Below, in pieces: positions 1 through 7,957 of a DNA stretch of 17,700 bases. The first letter of the stretch is position 1, and every line of letters begins with the position of its first letter. The notes beneath the pieces are model-generated. The model saw only the letters and a list, made by a program, of their open reading frames with translations, made no database searches and was not told the origin of the DNA. This DNA comes from an uncultured Eubacterium sp. (GTDB lineage: Bacteria; Bacillota; Clostridia; Lachnospirales; CAG-274): positions 1-17,700 of the forward strand of contig UQYD01000039.1 of NCBI GenBank assembly GCA_900545305.1. Reading direction: 5' to 3'. Made by a program: the position numbers and the translations under genes.

Positions 1-540
1 GATTCAGCTGATGGTGTTGAATTGTATGACCTTGTATGGAACGTTTCTGACATTTATAATAAGCTTTCAGCAGAAAAGCAAAAAGAAGTTATGGATTTGA
101 TGGGCGAAAGTTTGCAGAAAAAGGTTAACAGTGAGGGTAGAGAACAAAGAGAAGCAAATTTAGCTAAAAATGAAGAATTTGAAAAAGTTGAATACTATAT
201 AAACAATGAGTCTGTTGAAGATGCAAAGAAGATGTTGGAGGAAAGCAGTTTTTCTAAGATAGGCTACAAGGAAAGTGCTGATGAAACAGTAATTTCCGGT
301 GGTATTCTTAAAATGCGTTTGTATAAGGATTTATACATAAAGCAAGAAATGTACGATGATGCTGTTGATGTTATGCTGACTTTTGTAAAAGAAAATGAAG
401 GTAATCATAAGAATGACCAAAGTGTTTCAGCTTTTATTGCTGATATATATGATAAGCTTTCTGATGAAAAGAAGAATGAAGCAATGGGCTTAATGGGAGA
501 TACTTTGACTACTGAACTTAATAGAAGAAAGGCGGAGTGA
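1..540 (+). CDS. C-terminal part of a helical repeat protein, unknown function
   Basis: The frame is open from the first base, so the gene enters from outside the window and its start is not visible; a TTG at 22 is not preceded by a ribosome site. The visible 179 residues are charged and look almost wholly alpha-helical. A segment beginning IYNKLSAEKQKEVMDLMG (about residue 18) recurs as IYDKLSDEKKNEAMGLMG (about residue 149); 14 of 26 positions are identical at a period of about 131 residues. Between them are TPR-like helix pairs such as YDDAVDVMLTF. There is no signal peptide or membrane segment in this part. The stop is followed two bases later by the start of the next small gene, so the two are probably co-transcribed. 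I do not recognise the family; a repeat scaffold or binding protein is an inference from the architecture only. Confidence 0.75.
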   Translation, partial: DSADGVELYDLVWNVSDIYNKLSAEKQKEVMDLMGESLQKKVNSEGREQREANLAKNEEFEKVEYYINNESVEDAKKMLEESSFSKIGYKESADETVISGGILKMRLYKDLYIKQEMYDDAVDVMLTFVKENEGNHKNDQSVSAFIADIYDKLSDEKKNEAMGLMGDTLTTELNRRKAE

Positions 541-542
541 AT

Positions 543-710
543 ATGAAAAAAATACTTTGTATAATGTTTGGTTTTGCTATAGGGGTAATGGTTGGTTTAC
601 TCTGTTACCGTTTGCGTAATGAGGAAAAGAAAGATGACAAGAGCATTTGTTGTCAGAATGGTGAAAATGGCGAGACTAGAAAGACATTAACAGCATTTGG
701 GTATATTTAA
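543..710 (+). CDS. Small single-span membrane protein (55 aa)
   Basis: The 55-residue product starts MKKILCIMFGFAIGVMVGLLC, a single hydrophobic segment at about residues 4-21. A short, strongly charged stretch (RLRNEEKKDDK) and a Cys pair (ICCQNG) follow. An AGGCGGAG ribosome site lies inside the end of the preceding gene, 5-8 bases before the ATG, which supports real translation coupled to that gene. The N terminus could be an uncleaved signal anchor or a signal peptide; there is no convincing lipobox. The function is unknown. It is the second gene of a run of co-directional accessory genes. Confidence 0.6.
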   Translation: MKKILCIMFGFAIGVMVGLLCYRLRNEEKKDDKSICCQNGENGETRKTLTAFGYI

Positions 711-757
711 TGTATTAAATTGTAATTTTATTGCGTTAAAAAAAGGAGGCGGTATTT

Positions 758-1942
758 ATGAAATGCCCTAATTGTAATAAAGAGGTAACTGATGACACAA
801 AATTCTGCCCTGAATGTGGACATAATTTCAGTCAGCCTCAGCAGGAAACACCAGTACAACAACAGGAACAATCAAAACCGGAAAAAAAGAAGAAAAAGCC
901 TTTATGGTTGAAGATTGTAATTGGTGTAGTTTGTTTGTTTATACTTTTTTCTATGCTTGGCTCTTGTTCGGATAGCTCTGATTCAAGTAAAAGTTCAAAA
1001 GTAAAAACAACATCAACTTCGTCTGAAATTGAGGAAACTACAGCAACTATTAAGAGTGATACATCAAGCAGTTCTACACCTATTGATATTTATAACAAAC
1101 TTAGTAAAATTTCATCAATAGATTTTACAATAAATGCTAAGGCAAAAACTTTTATTACGGAACATCCTAACTTATTTCCTGCTAAATCAATAGCTGATTG
1201 TAATAATTATGTGAATTATGGCATTGAATACAAGCATTTATCAAAGAACGTTGAAAATTATGGTGATAGTATGGTATGTGTAAATGCAAATATATCAGAA
1301 ATAAGAGAATTAAAACCGGAAAAAACTGGATTTAAAGATATTATTACAGAAATGTCTTTAATGGATGATAATTTCAATTACTTCCTTGTATATTATATAG
1401 GTAGTATTGATTTATATGAGGGTGATTCAGTTACAATATATGGTATACCTCTTGGTATGGCTGTAGGTGAAAATGCTATGGGTGGAACAGCAACAGCTGC
1501 TACAATTGCCGCTTCTGCAATGACAAAACAAGTAGATTACAGTGCATATAAAGAACCATTAGAGCAGTTGCGTAACGACTATGGAAGTGACGGAGAATAT
1601 GCTCTTTGTGACTTAAATGGTGATGGAGTAAAGGAACTTCTTATTTCAACAGGTTTTGATAACTCAGATTGGAAAGTATATGTATACACAATAAATAATG
1701 GCGAGTTCGAGGCTTTAAATGGATTTGATACCGGGGCATCTCTGTTATACGAAGCACCTGACGGGAATGGCGTATACAGCGTTTATAGTCATATGGGCTA
1801 TATGAGAATTGACAGAATATCATATGATGGTGTTAATGTAAACTTGACTACAGTATCTGAAACAGATAATGGTGATGAAGAATACACAGGAAGTAGTCAG
1901 CTTACAATGTATAACATTAATGACTATAGTCCTTTAGGCTAA
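758..1942 (+). CDS. Zinc-ribbon membrane protein with extracytoplasmic domain
   Basis: The 394-residue protein opens with a zinc ribbon (Cys3, Cys6, Cys17, Cys20; CPNC and CPEC), like those at the N terminus of many Firmicutes membrane proteins of unknown role. A Gln/Pro/Lys linker leads to one membrane segment (about residues 50-67, WLKIVIGVVCLFILFSML). A Ser/Thr-rich stalk and an outer domain follow. The middle (about 110-240) has an alternating strand pattern that could be an OB-like fold (inference). Near residue 285 is a calcium-loop-like DLNGDGVKELL, as in FG-GAP or dockerin-type repeats. The start is fixed by AAAAGGAGGCGG just upstream of the ATG. Topology is probably ribbon inside, stalk and domain outside. 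It may sense or bind something at the surface, but the substrate cannot be named. Confidence 0.85.
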   Translation: MKCPNCNKEVTDDTKFCPECGHNFSQPQQETPVQQQEQSKPEKKKKKPLWLKIVIGVVCLFILFSMLGSCSDSSDSSKSSKVKTTSTSSEIEETTATIKSDTSSSSTPIDIYNKLSKISSIDFTINAKAKTFITEHPNLFPAKSIADCNNYVNYGIEYKHLSKNVENYGDSMVCVNANISEIRELKPEKTGFKDIITEMSLMDDNFNYFLVYYIGSIDLYEGDSVTIYGIPLGMAVGENAMGGTATAATIAASAMTKQVDYSAYKEPLEQLRNDYGSDGEYALCDLNGDGVKELLISTGFDNSDWKVYVYTINNGEFEALNGFDTGASLLYEAPDGNGVYSVYSHMGYMRIDRISYDGVNVNLTTVSETDNGDEEYTGSSQLTMYNINDYSPLG

Positions 1943-2005
1943 TAGAGGATTTGAATTGGTAGTTGAAAATGGCAAAGGGTTTTATTGAAAGGGAGCGTGA
2001 TTGAT

Positions 2006-2722
2006 ATGAAAAAATGGTTATTGAGTATTTCCGCTGTGGCACTATCGTTAAGTATGAGTTTATCTACATTTGGTGCAACAGGAACTATAGTAAATGGAAA
2101 GACTATGGTGCCAGTAAGAGGTGTATTTGAACAGCTTGGTTTTCAGGTTTATTGGGAAGGTAGTTCAGGCACAGCCTACATAGTAGATGATGATACTTCT
2201 ATTGAAATTACAAAAGGAGAAAGCATCTTCTATGTAAATGGTTCTACAGTTTATCCTGATGTGCCACAACAGGTAATAGGTGGTAGTTTATATATTCCGT
2301 TAAGAGCTATTGCTGACAGTATAGGTGCAGACATCAGTTGGGATGCTGAAAATAAAATGGCTCACATTTCATACGAGGGCAATGATGTATATGTAAATTG
2401 TAAACCTCAAGAGGTTTCATTACAGTCACAAGTTCCTAGTTACTATATTTATCCAGCCGGAGAGTATTCTGCAAAGGGTTACAGATTTAGTGTAAATATG
2501 TATTCATCATATGACGATGACGGAAGTGTAGGTGTGATTTATACAAATGGCAGTAATAGTAACAGAGGTTATATGTACAGAGCCGGCACTAATATTTACA
2601 AGATTTCTGGTGGCACATTAAATGGCTGTAGAATAGGCTTTACAAGTAACAAAATGATTGTTACCGGAAATTCATCATTAAACGGCAACTATGCAAAGAC
2701 AGCAACTTATGAAATGCCATAA
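2006..2722 (+). CDS. Secreted copper-amine-oxidase-like stalk domain protein
   Basis: The start is taken as the ATG at 2006, where a signal peptide begins directly (MKKWLLSISAVALSLSMSLS, cleavage likely after TFGA near residue 23) and GGGAG lies about 10 bases upstream; an upstream in-frame TTG at 1985 would bury the signal peptide. The mature part carries the repeat known as the copper amine oxidase N-terminal-like (stalk) domain: GTIVNGKTMVPVRGVFEQLG and later LYIPLRAIADSIGADISWD. In Clostridia this domain is a generic wall or extracellular module, not a sign of oxidase activity; no oxidase catalytic domain is present. The C-terminal half (about 130-238) is strand-rich, with many Tyr, Gly and Ser, and I do not recognise it. 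It probably shares a transcript with the zinc-ribbon protein 63 bases upstream. Confidence 0.85.
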   Translation: MKKWLLSISAVALSLSMSLSTFGATGTIVNGKTMVPVRGVFEQLGFQVYWEGSSGTAYIVDDDTSIEITKGESIFYVNGSTVYPDVPQQVIGGSLYIPLRAIADSIGADISWDAENKMAHISYEGNDVYVNCKPQEVSLQSQVPSYYIYPAGEYSAKGYRFSVNMYSSYDDDGSVGVIYTNGSNSNRGYMYRAGTNIYKISGGTLNGCRIGFTSNKMIVTGNSSLNGNYAKTATYEMP

Positions 2723-2792
2723 AGTATGATAAAAAAATTAATATTAAATTTTAGTAATTAACTTTTTGAAATAAAAGTAGGTGGTGAGTATT

Positions 2793-3083
2793 ATGGCAAA
2801 TTATAGACAGAAAGGATTGGAAAAGGAAAATCCAAAATACGGTTGGTATACTTGCGTAAGATGTGGTAGACCATTTAGAAAAAACGATATAGATATTGAC
2901 CATATTATACCTAAAAATAAAGGTGGCAGTGACAGTCTTTATAATCTTCAGTGTATGTGTAAGCATTGTAATCGTTCAAAAAAGGATACTATTGACCTGC
3001 AAACAGGTCGTGATTTAGCGAGAAATGCAAAAGATATTTTACTAAATGAAGTTAATAAATTTGTTAACGGAAAAAAGAAATGA
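2793..3083 (+). CDS. Small HNH endonuclease
   Basis: This 96-residue protein is essentially a bare HNH domain. A zinc-binding CVRC leads into DIDHIIPKNKGGSDSLYNLQ, with the Asp-His pair, the Gly-Gly turn and the central Asn. CKHCNRSKKD follows with the second Cys pair and the final Asn/Lys. HNH proteins cut DNA in restriction, phage packaging, homing and defence settings, and the domain alone cannot separate these roles. The ATG at 2793 is preferred over GTGs at 2781 and 2784 because those fall in the ribosome site (AGGTGGTGA). No terminase, portal, methylase or intron sequence is nearby, so a stand-alone nuclease or an effector of the accessory gene run is more likely than a phage packaging role. 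Confidence 0.88.
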   Translation: MANYRQKGLEKENPKYGWYTCVRCGRPFRKNDIDIDHIIPKNKGGSDSLYNLQCMCKHCNRSKKDTIDLQTGRDLARNAKDILLNEVNKFVNGKKK

Positions 3084-3158
3084 GAAATTTTGTTGAGCAA
3101 TTATATGATTTAAAAATTTCAGTTTATCTAATATATTTTATGTAAAGGAGTTTTATAT

Positions 3159-3419
3159 ATGGGTTTTTGGGATATAATGAGTACTTTTGGCTCTTTATAT
3201 AGTGAGTATTATAAAGGAAAGTCAATTGAGGATTTATGTAGAGATATTAATTCTAGGGGTTCATTTGCTTTTAGTAATATACAGGAGTTATCTTCCAGAG
3301 CTCGCAATATGAGTACTGGAGAATTAAAAGACTATTACTATGAATATTGTGAATATGATGTTGAAGATGCGGCGAATGTATTCTATGAAGAACTCAAGAG
3401 CAGAGGATATTTTTTATAA
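3159..3419 (+). CDS. Hypothetical small protein (86 aa)
   Basis: A clear AAAGGAG site sits a few bases ahead of the ATG. The product is soluble, acidic and helical, beginning MGFWDIMSTFGSLYSEYYKG and ending in a Tyr-rich helix (LKDYYYEYCEYDVEDAANVFYEELKSRG). There is no signal peptide, membrane span or recognisable motif. It is the last gene before the terminator at 3439-3472, so it closes the accessory gene run. Its position 75 bases after the HNH gene would be compatible with an accessory or immunity partner, but this is context only and nothing in the sequence itself supports it. Family not recognised. Confidence 0.7.
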   Translation: MGFWDIMSTFGSLYSEYYKGKSIEDLCRDINSRGSFAFSNIQELSSRARNMSTGELKDYYYEYCEYDVEDAANVFYEELKSRGYFL

Positions 3420-3438
3420 TTTTTGTGTGAATTGTTTT

Positions 3439-3472
3439 GGAGGTGTGTATAAATTATACATCTCCATTTTTT
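3439..3472 (+). terminator. Rho-independent terminator
   Basis: GGAGGTGT (3439-3446) pairs with ACATCTCC (3458-3465), 8 bp with one G-U, and a run of six T follows. It lies 19 bases after the 86-residue gene and ends the first gene block. Confidence 0.75.
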
Positions 3473-3563
3473 GTAATAGAATGACGATTTACTTTTTTTC
3501 TTTATAAAGTTTGAATAGTAAATTGAAAAGACAGAATTGTAGACATAAATTTACAATTTATTC

Positions 3564-3592
3564 TTGAATTATACACCCTTTTATGCTATGAT
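3564..3592 (+). promoter_or_regulatory. Sigma-A type promoter for the ACT/UPF0210 pair
   Basis: A -35 TTGAAT (3564-3569), a 17-base spacer and a -10 TATGAT (3587-3592) lie 54 bases before the ATG at 3647. A 7-bp AT-rich inverted repeat (3535-3541 with 3552-3558, 10-base loop) sits just upstream of the -35 and could be a regulator site, though such repeats arise easily in AT-rich DNA. The rest of the gap 3473-3534 shows nothing clear. Confidence 0.6.
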
Positions 3593-3646
3593 TGTATAAA
3601 TATAATTTATATTACATTAAGGGTTACACTAAGGAGGATTTTTTTG

Positions 3647-3916
3647 ATGAAAGGCATTATTACAGTTTTAGGTAAAGACCAAGTCGGTATCATTGCTAAG
3701 GTTTGTACTTATCTTGCAGAAGACAAGATTAATATTTTAGATATTTCTCAGACTATTGTAAATGGTTATTTCAATATGATGATGATTGTTGATTTAACTG
3801 GCTGTAGTGATAGAGTATCAGAAGTAATAGACCAGCTTGCAAATCTCGGTAAAGAAATTGGCGTTGATATCAGACTTCAGAGAGAAGATATTTTCGACAA
3901 TATGCACAGAATTTAA
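3647..3916 (+). CDS. ACT domain protein (UPF0237 type)
   Basis: The 89-residue product is a single ACT domain: MKGIITVLGKDQVGIIAKVCTYLAEDKINILDISQTIVNG, with the Gly-Ile-Ile ligand-site turn after strand 1. ACT domains bind amino acids or similar small ligands and usually act as dimers that control a partner enzyme. This short form, related to GcvR, is normally encoded directly before a UPF0210 gene, exactly as here; the next start is only 15 bases after this stop. AAGGAGG at 3631-3637 fixes the ATG at 3647 over a TTG at 3644. The ligand is unknown; a role as regulatory subunit of the partner is inferred from conserved pairing. Confidence 0.92.
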   Translation: MKGIITVLGKDQVGIIAKVCTYLAEDKINILDISQTIVNGYFNMMMIVDLTGCSDRVSEVIDQLANLGKEIGVDIRLQREDIFDNMHRI

Positions 3917-3931
3917 TTGGAGGGTATATCT

Positions 3932-5290
3932 ATGATTTCTCGTGGTGAAGTACAAGAAACTAATAATATGATTTCAGAGGCTAATCTTGATGTAAGAACT
4001 ATTACAATGGGTATTAACCTTTTAGATTGTGTTGATTCAGACCAGAAAAAGTTAAACGAAAAAATTTACGATAAGGTTACTAAGAGTGCTGAAAAGCTTG
4101 TTTCCACAGGTGATGAAATTGGCAAGGAATTTGGTGTTCCTATTGTAAATAAGAGAATTTCTGTTACACCTATTGCTCTTGTTGGTGCTAGCAAAAATCC
4201 AGCAGACTATGTTGAGATTGCTAAGACTCTTGACAAAGCTGCAAACGAAGTTGGCGTAAACTTCATTGGTGGTTACTCTGCTCTTGTTCAGAAGGGTTGT
4301 ACTGAAAGCGACAAGGCTTTAATTGCTAGTATTCCGGAAGCACTTACTGTTACAAACAGAATTTGTTCTTCTGTTAATGTAGGTAGCTCAAGAAACGGTA
4401 TCAATATGTCAGCTGTTAAGCAGTTAGGTCATACTATTAAGGAAATGGCTGAAATGACTAAGGACGATGCTTGTATTGCCTGTGCTAAGTTTGTTGTTTT
4501 CACAAATGCTGTAGAAGATAACCCATTTATGGCTGGTGCTTTCCATGGTGTAGGCGAAAGAGATAAGGTTATTAACGTAGGTGTTAGTGGTCCTGGTGTT
4601 GTTAAGAGAGCTCTTGAAAGTGTAAGAGGTGCTGACTTTGAAACACTTTGCGAAACTGTAAAGAACACTGCATTCAAGATTACTAGAGTAGGTCAGCTTG
4701 TTGCTTTAGAAGCATCAAAGAGATTAAATGTTCCTTTTGGTATTATTGACCTTTCACTTGCTCCAACTCCTGCTGTTGGCGATAGTATTGCAGAAATCTT
4801 CAATGAAATGGGTCTTGAACACGCTGGTGCTCCTGGTACTACTGCTGCTCTTGCTATTCTTAACGATAATGTTAAGAAGGGTGGCGTTATGGCATCTTCT
4901 TGTGTTGGTGGTCTTAGTGGTGCTTTCATTCCTGTAAGTGAAGACCATGGTATGATTGATGCAGTTGAAGCCGGTGCTTTAACTCTTGAAAAGCTTGAAG
5001 CTATGACTTGTGTTTGTTCAGTAGGTCTTGATATGATTGCCATTCCTGGCGATACTTCTGCTGAAACAATCTCTGGTATCATTGCTGATGAAATGGCTAT
5101 TGGTATGATTAACAACAAGACTACTGCTGTTAGACTTATTCCTGTAATTGGTAAGGGTGTAGGCGAATCAGTAGAATTTGGTGGTCTTCTTGGTTATGCT
5201 CCTATTATGCCTGTAAATAAATTTAGCTGTGCTGATTTCGTAAACAGAGGTGGTAGAATTCCAGCTCCTATCCACAGCTTTAAGAATTAA
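3932..5290 (+). CDS. PFL family protein (UPF0210 / DUF711)
   Basis: The 452-residue protein spans the full length of the UPF0210 family (begins MISRGEVQETNNMISEANLDVRTITMGINL, ends with NRGGRIPAPIHSFKN). The family has a barrel related to pyruvate formate-lyase, hence the name, but it lacks an obvious glycyl-radical site and its reaction is not established. Motifs visible here are Gly-rich turns such as NVGVSGPGVV, LAPTPAVGDSIAEI and ASSCVGGLSGAFIPVSED. It is cytoplasmic. Coupling to the upstream ACT gene by a short gap with GGAGG suggests the ACT protein senses a ligand for it. The ATG at 3932 is used since an in-frame TTG at 3917 overlaps the ribosome site. Codon use (GCT, GTT, CTT) suggests good expression. 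Confidence 0.93.
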   Translation: MISRGEVQETNNMISEANLDVRTITMGINLLDCVDSDQKKLNEKIYDKVTKSAEKLVSTGDEIGKEFGVPIVNKRISVTPIALVGASKNPADYVEIAKTLDKAANEVGVNFIGGYSALVQKGCTESDKALIASIPEALTVTNRICSSVNVGSSRNGINMSAVKQLGHTIKEMAEMTKDDACIACAKFVVFTNAVEDNPFMAGAFHGVGERDKVINVGVSGPGVVKRALESVRGADFETLCETVKNTAFKITRVGQLVALEASKRLNVPFGIIDLSLAPTPAVGDSIAEIFNEMGLEHAGAPGTTAALAILNDNVKKGGVMASSCVGGLSGAFIPVSEDHGMIDAVEAGALTLEKLEAMTCVCSVGLDMIAIPGDTSAETISGIIADEMAIGMINNKTTAVRLIPVIGKGVGESVEFGGLLGYAPIMPVNKFSCADFVNRGGRIPAPIHSFKN

Positions 5291-5329
5291 TTTTAAATTT
5301 ATTGAATATAATAAATATACTAACTTTAG

Positions 5330-5352
5330 GTCCTATGGTAATGCCATAGGAC
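5330..5352 (+). terminator. Hairpin after UPF0210 gene, possible terminator or leader hairpin
   Basis: GTCCTATGG (5330-5338) and CCATAGGAC (5344-5352) form a perfect 9-bp stem with a 5-base loop, 40 bases after the UPF0210 stop and 28 before the dipeptidase start. The bases after it (TTAATTGTATAATTTT) are a poor T tract, so it could be a partial terminator or a hairpin in the leader of the dipeptidase mRNA. Confidence 0.5.
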
Positions 5353-5380
5353 TTAATTGTATAATTTTGAGGTGATAAAA

Positions 5381-6802
5381 ATGAAATGTGACAACGTTTT
5401 AAAGTTTTTTGAGGCTATAAACCAAATCCCTAGAGGTAGTGGAAATGAAAAAGGTGTAAGCGATTACATTGTTTCATTTGCAAAGGAAAGAAATTTATGG
5501 GTTCATCAGGATAGTGCCAATAATGTAATAATTAAAAAAGGTGCTACAAAGGGTTATGAAGATGCTCCTACTGTTGTAATTCAAGGTCATATGGATATGG
5601 TTTGTGTTAAAAATCCTGATGTAGTTCACGATTTCCTCAAAGACCCTATTAAAATGATTTATGAGGGAGATTATTTAAGAGCAGATGGTACAACTCTTGG
5701 TGCTGATGATGGTATTGCTGTTGCTATGGGTATGGCACTTCTTGATAGTGACGATATTCCACACCCAGCTCTTGAAGTTGTATTTACAACTGATGAAGAA
5801 GTGGGAATGTTAGGTGCTAGTAGCCTTGATATGACACTTTTAGAGGGTAGAATTTTATTAAATGTAGACTCAGAAGAAGAAGGTATATTTACTGTAGGTT
5901 GTGCCGGTGGTAGAAAGACAAATTCTGTTGTTCCAGTAGAGTGTGTAGAGTCTAAAAATCAGGAATTTGCAAAGATAACTATTTCAGGATTAAAGGGTGG
6001 TCACTCTGGTATTGACATTGTAAGATACAGAGCTAATGCCAATAAACTTATGGCTAGAACACTTGAAAGTTTAGTTGAAAATTGCAATATTGAAGTGGCT
6101 GAAATAAGTGGTGGTTCAAAGGATAATGCTATTCCTAGCATTAGTGAAGCTGTCGTATCTTGTAGTAGTATTGAAAATTTAGATGTTCAATGCAAACTTT
6201 TACAGGCTGAATTTTTAAACGAATACTATAACATTGATGATAATATTACTATTACTGTTGAAAAGACTGAAAAAACAAAGGTGTTCTCAGACGAAAGTAC
6301 AACAAGAGTTTTAACAGTTATGAATAACATTCCAGACGGTATACAGTTTATGAATTTGGAACTTGATATGCCACACACTTCTAACAACTTAGGTGTTGTA
6401 AGTACAGATGAAAATGGTGTATCAATGGTTTGTGCTATAAGAAGTGATATTCCGTCAAAGAAAATCGAACTTTATTCTAAAATTGAGAGTTTAACAAAGC
6501 TTGCAAAGGGCAATACTACATTTAGAGGAGATTATCCGGCTTGGGAAATGAAACAGGATTCACCATTGCGTAACCTTTGCGAAAAGGTTTATACAGAGCA
6601 ATATGGCAAGGCTCCAGTTGTTGAAACTGTTCACGCAGGTCTTGAATGTGGTCTTTTTGCAGAAAAAGTACCTGATTTTGATATGGTTTCATTTGGTCCT
6701 AATCTTTTGGATATTCATTCTCCTAGTGAAAGAGCAGAAATTCCTTCTGTTGAAAGAACTTGGGAATTTCTCTTAAATGTATTAGCTGAGATTAGAGAAT
6801 AG
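5381..6802 (+). CDS. pepD: Aminoacyl-histidine dipeptidase (M20 family)
   Basis: This 473-residue enzyme hydrolyses Xaa-His and related dipeptides in the cytosol, using two metal ions (usually zinc). Visible M20 landmarks are GHMDMVC (His70, Asp72), LGADDGIAVA (Asp108), DEEVGML (Glu138/Glu139), NVDSEEEG (Asp162) and the C-terminal HAGLECG. The lid or dimerisation domain lies between about 190 and 390, starting after the KGGHSGIDI stretch. Length matches the PepD family (about 480). The ATG at 5381, preceded by GAGGTGAT, is preferred over an in-frame TTG at 5357 that falls just after the hairpin. It probably supplies amino acids from peptides taken up from the surroundings. The following membrane protein starts 11 bases after its stop, so they likely share an mRNA. 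Confidence 0.95.
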   Translation: MKCDNVLKFFEAINQIPRGSGNEKGVSDYIVSFAKERNLWVHQDSANNVIIKKGATKGYEDAPTVVIQGHMDMVCVKNPDVVHDFLKDPIKMIYEGDYLRADGTTLGADDGIAVAMGMALLDSDDIPHPALEVVFTTDEEVGMLGASSLDMTLLEGRILLNVDSEEEGIFTVGCAGGRKTNSVVPVECVESKNQEFAKITISGLKGGHSGIDIVRYRANANKLMARTLESLVENCNIEVAEISGGSKDNAIPSISEAVVSCSSIENLDVQCKLLQAEFLNEYYNIDDNITITVEKTEKTKVFSDESTTRVLTVMNNIPDGIQFMNLELDMPHTSNNLGVVSTDENGVSMVCAIRSDIPSKKIELYSKIESLTKLAKGNTTFRGDYPAWEMKQDSPLRNLCEKVYTEQYGKAPVVETVHAGLECGLFAEKVPDFDMVSFGPNLLDIHSPSERAEIPSVERTWEFLLNVLAEIRE

Positions 6803-6813
6803 GAAGATATTAA

Positions 6814-7938
6814 ATGAATCTGCCGTGGGACAAAAGTTATTTTAAGCTATGCTTTTATATTATTTTTACATTTATGATATGCTACATTTTTAAGGCTGTT
6901 GTAGACGGAGTTGTCTATGCCCTTGGAAATGTAAGTGGCATATATAATTGTGCCGTTAATATATTTACCTATATTACATCAATTTTTTCGGTGTTAATAT
7001 TGGGCTTTGCTATAGCTTATGTACTTAATCCTATGGTGGATTTTTTTTGTGAACGAATAAGGAATAGATTTTTAAGTGTTTTTTTAGTCTATATAATAAT
7101 ATTGGGTTTTATATTTTTTATTTGCTATGTTACCATTAAGGAAATTAGACTAGGAGGTAAAATTACTTTTGTAGATGGTATGAATCTTATTATAGAAAAC
7201 TTTAAACACAATATTGAAAATGTCTACGTAGATGTACTTTACTATTTGGAAAGGTATCATTTGGATTTTATAATTAACTATATTAATACTTTTAAGGGTA
7301 AAATCTACGATACAATGAATAATGGTATTAGATTAACAATATTTTACAGAACTCTTGGGCGAATAGCCACAGTTCTTTTAGGACTTATTATATCTTTTTA
7401 TCTTTTAAAGGATAAGGAGAGTATTTCTGGTAGTTTTAAGAAGTATTGTAAAAAAATCTTGCCTGAAAAAGTCTATAAATTTTGTGCTGTAAATATTGAA
7501 GATATGGACGATGCCTTTTCGGGTTATATAAGAGGGCAATTTACTGACGGTATTATTATGTCAGTTATTATAAGTGTGGTTCTGGGAATAATGGGAATAA
7601 AGTTTCCATTAATAATAGGTATAATAAGTGGTTTATCTAATATTATTCCTTACTTTGGGGCTTTGATTGGTTTTCTGCTTTCAGTATTTATGGCTTTAGT
7701 AAATGGAGATGTGTCAAAGGCTGTTATTGTAGGTATTGTAATTATAGTATTGCAACAAATAGACGGCTATATTATTTCTCCTAAAGTTTTAGGTCATAGT
7801 GTTAAATTAAATCCCGTTGTAATAATAATTGCCCTTGCAGTAGGTGGTAAACTTTTTGGATTAATGGGAATGGTGTTGGCAATTCCATTTGTAAGATTTT
7901 TAAAGATAAAGATAGAAAAACGGTATCAGATAGAATAA
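6814..7938 (+). CDS. AI-2E family (PerM-like) membrane transporter
   Basis: The 374-residue protein has about seven to eight hydrophobic spans: two near the N terminus (about 8-30 and 45-75), one near 88-110, one around 185-200, then a C-terminal cluster. The family signature is in the second half: GYIRGQFTDGIIMSV, then GIKFPLIIGIISGLSNIIPYFGALIGF, then QIDGYIISPKVLGHSVKLNPVVII. A soluble helical part (about 120-170) separates the two halves. Members export small molecules or ions; some relatives (TqsA) export autoinducer-2, others are linked to Na+/H+ exchange or sporulation (YtvI), and the substrate here cannot be told. The ribosome site (AGGAAG) is weak. The terminator overlaps the last codons. 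Confidence 0.92.
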   Translation: MNLPWDKSYFKLCFYIIFTFMICYIFKAVVDGVVYALGNVSGIYNCAVNIFTYITSIFSVLILGFAIAYVLNPMVDFFCERIRNRFLSVFLVYIIILGFIFFICYVTIKEIRLGGKITFVDGMNLIIENFKHNIENVYVDVLYYLERYHLDFIINYINTFKGKIYDTMNNGIRLTIFYRTLGRIATVLLGLIISFYLLKDKESISGSFKKYCKKILPEKVYKFCAVNIEDMDDAFSGYIRGQFTDGIIMSVIISVVLGIMGIKFPLIIGIISGLSNIIPYFGALIGFLLSVFMALVNGDVSKAVIVGIVIIVLQQIDGYIISPKVLGHSVKLNPVVIIIALAVGGKLFGLMGMVLAIPFVRFLKIKIEKRYQIE

Positions 7939-7953
7939 GTCTGATACCGTTTT
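7921..7953. terminator. Terminator overlapping the transporter stop codon
   Basis: CGGTATCAGA (7921-7930) pairs perfectly with TCTGATACCG (7940-7949) over a 9-base loop that contains the TAA stop. TTTT follows, and AAAA precedes the left arm, extending the stem to about 14 bp and making it work in either direction. The last four to five codons of the transporter thus also form a terminator arm. Confidence 0.85.
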
Positions 7954-7957
7954 GAAT

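Noticed and set aside
2730..2768. A/T-rich inverted repeat between the stalk protein and HNH genes
   Set aside because: The imperfect stem is made almost only of A-T pairs with a 14-base loop; not convincing as a terminator.
2793..3083. HNH gene as evidence of a prophage end
   Set aside because: No terminase, portal, capsid, integrase or attachment-like repeat is seen in the window.
3083..3119. AT-only inverted repeat (GAAATTTT ... AAAATTTC) after the HNH gene as a terminator
   Set aside because: It has no G-C pairs beyond the ends, a loop of about 20 bases and no proper T run; chance is likely.
4429..5118. Minus-strand and other-frame open frames within the UPF0210 gene
   Set aside because: The + strand frame encodes a full-length conserved protein; the others arise from its biased codon use.
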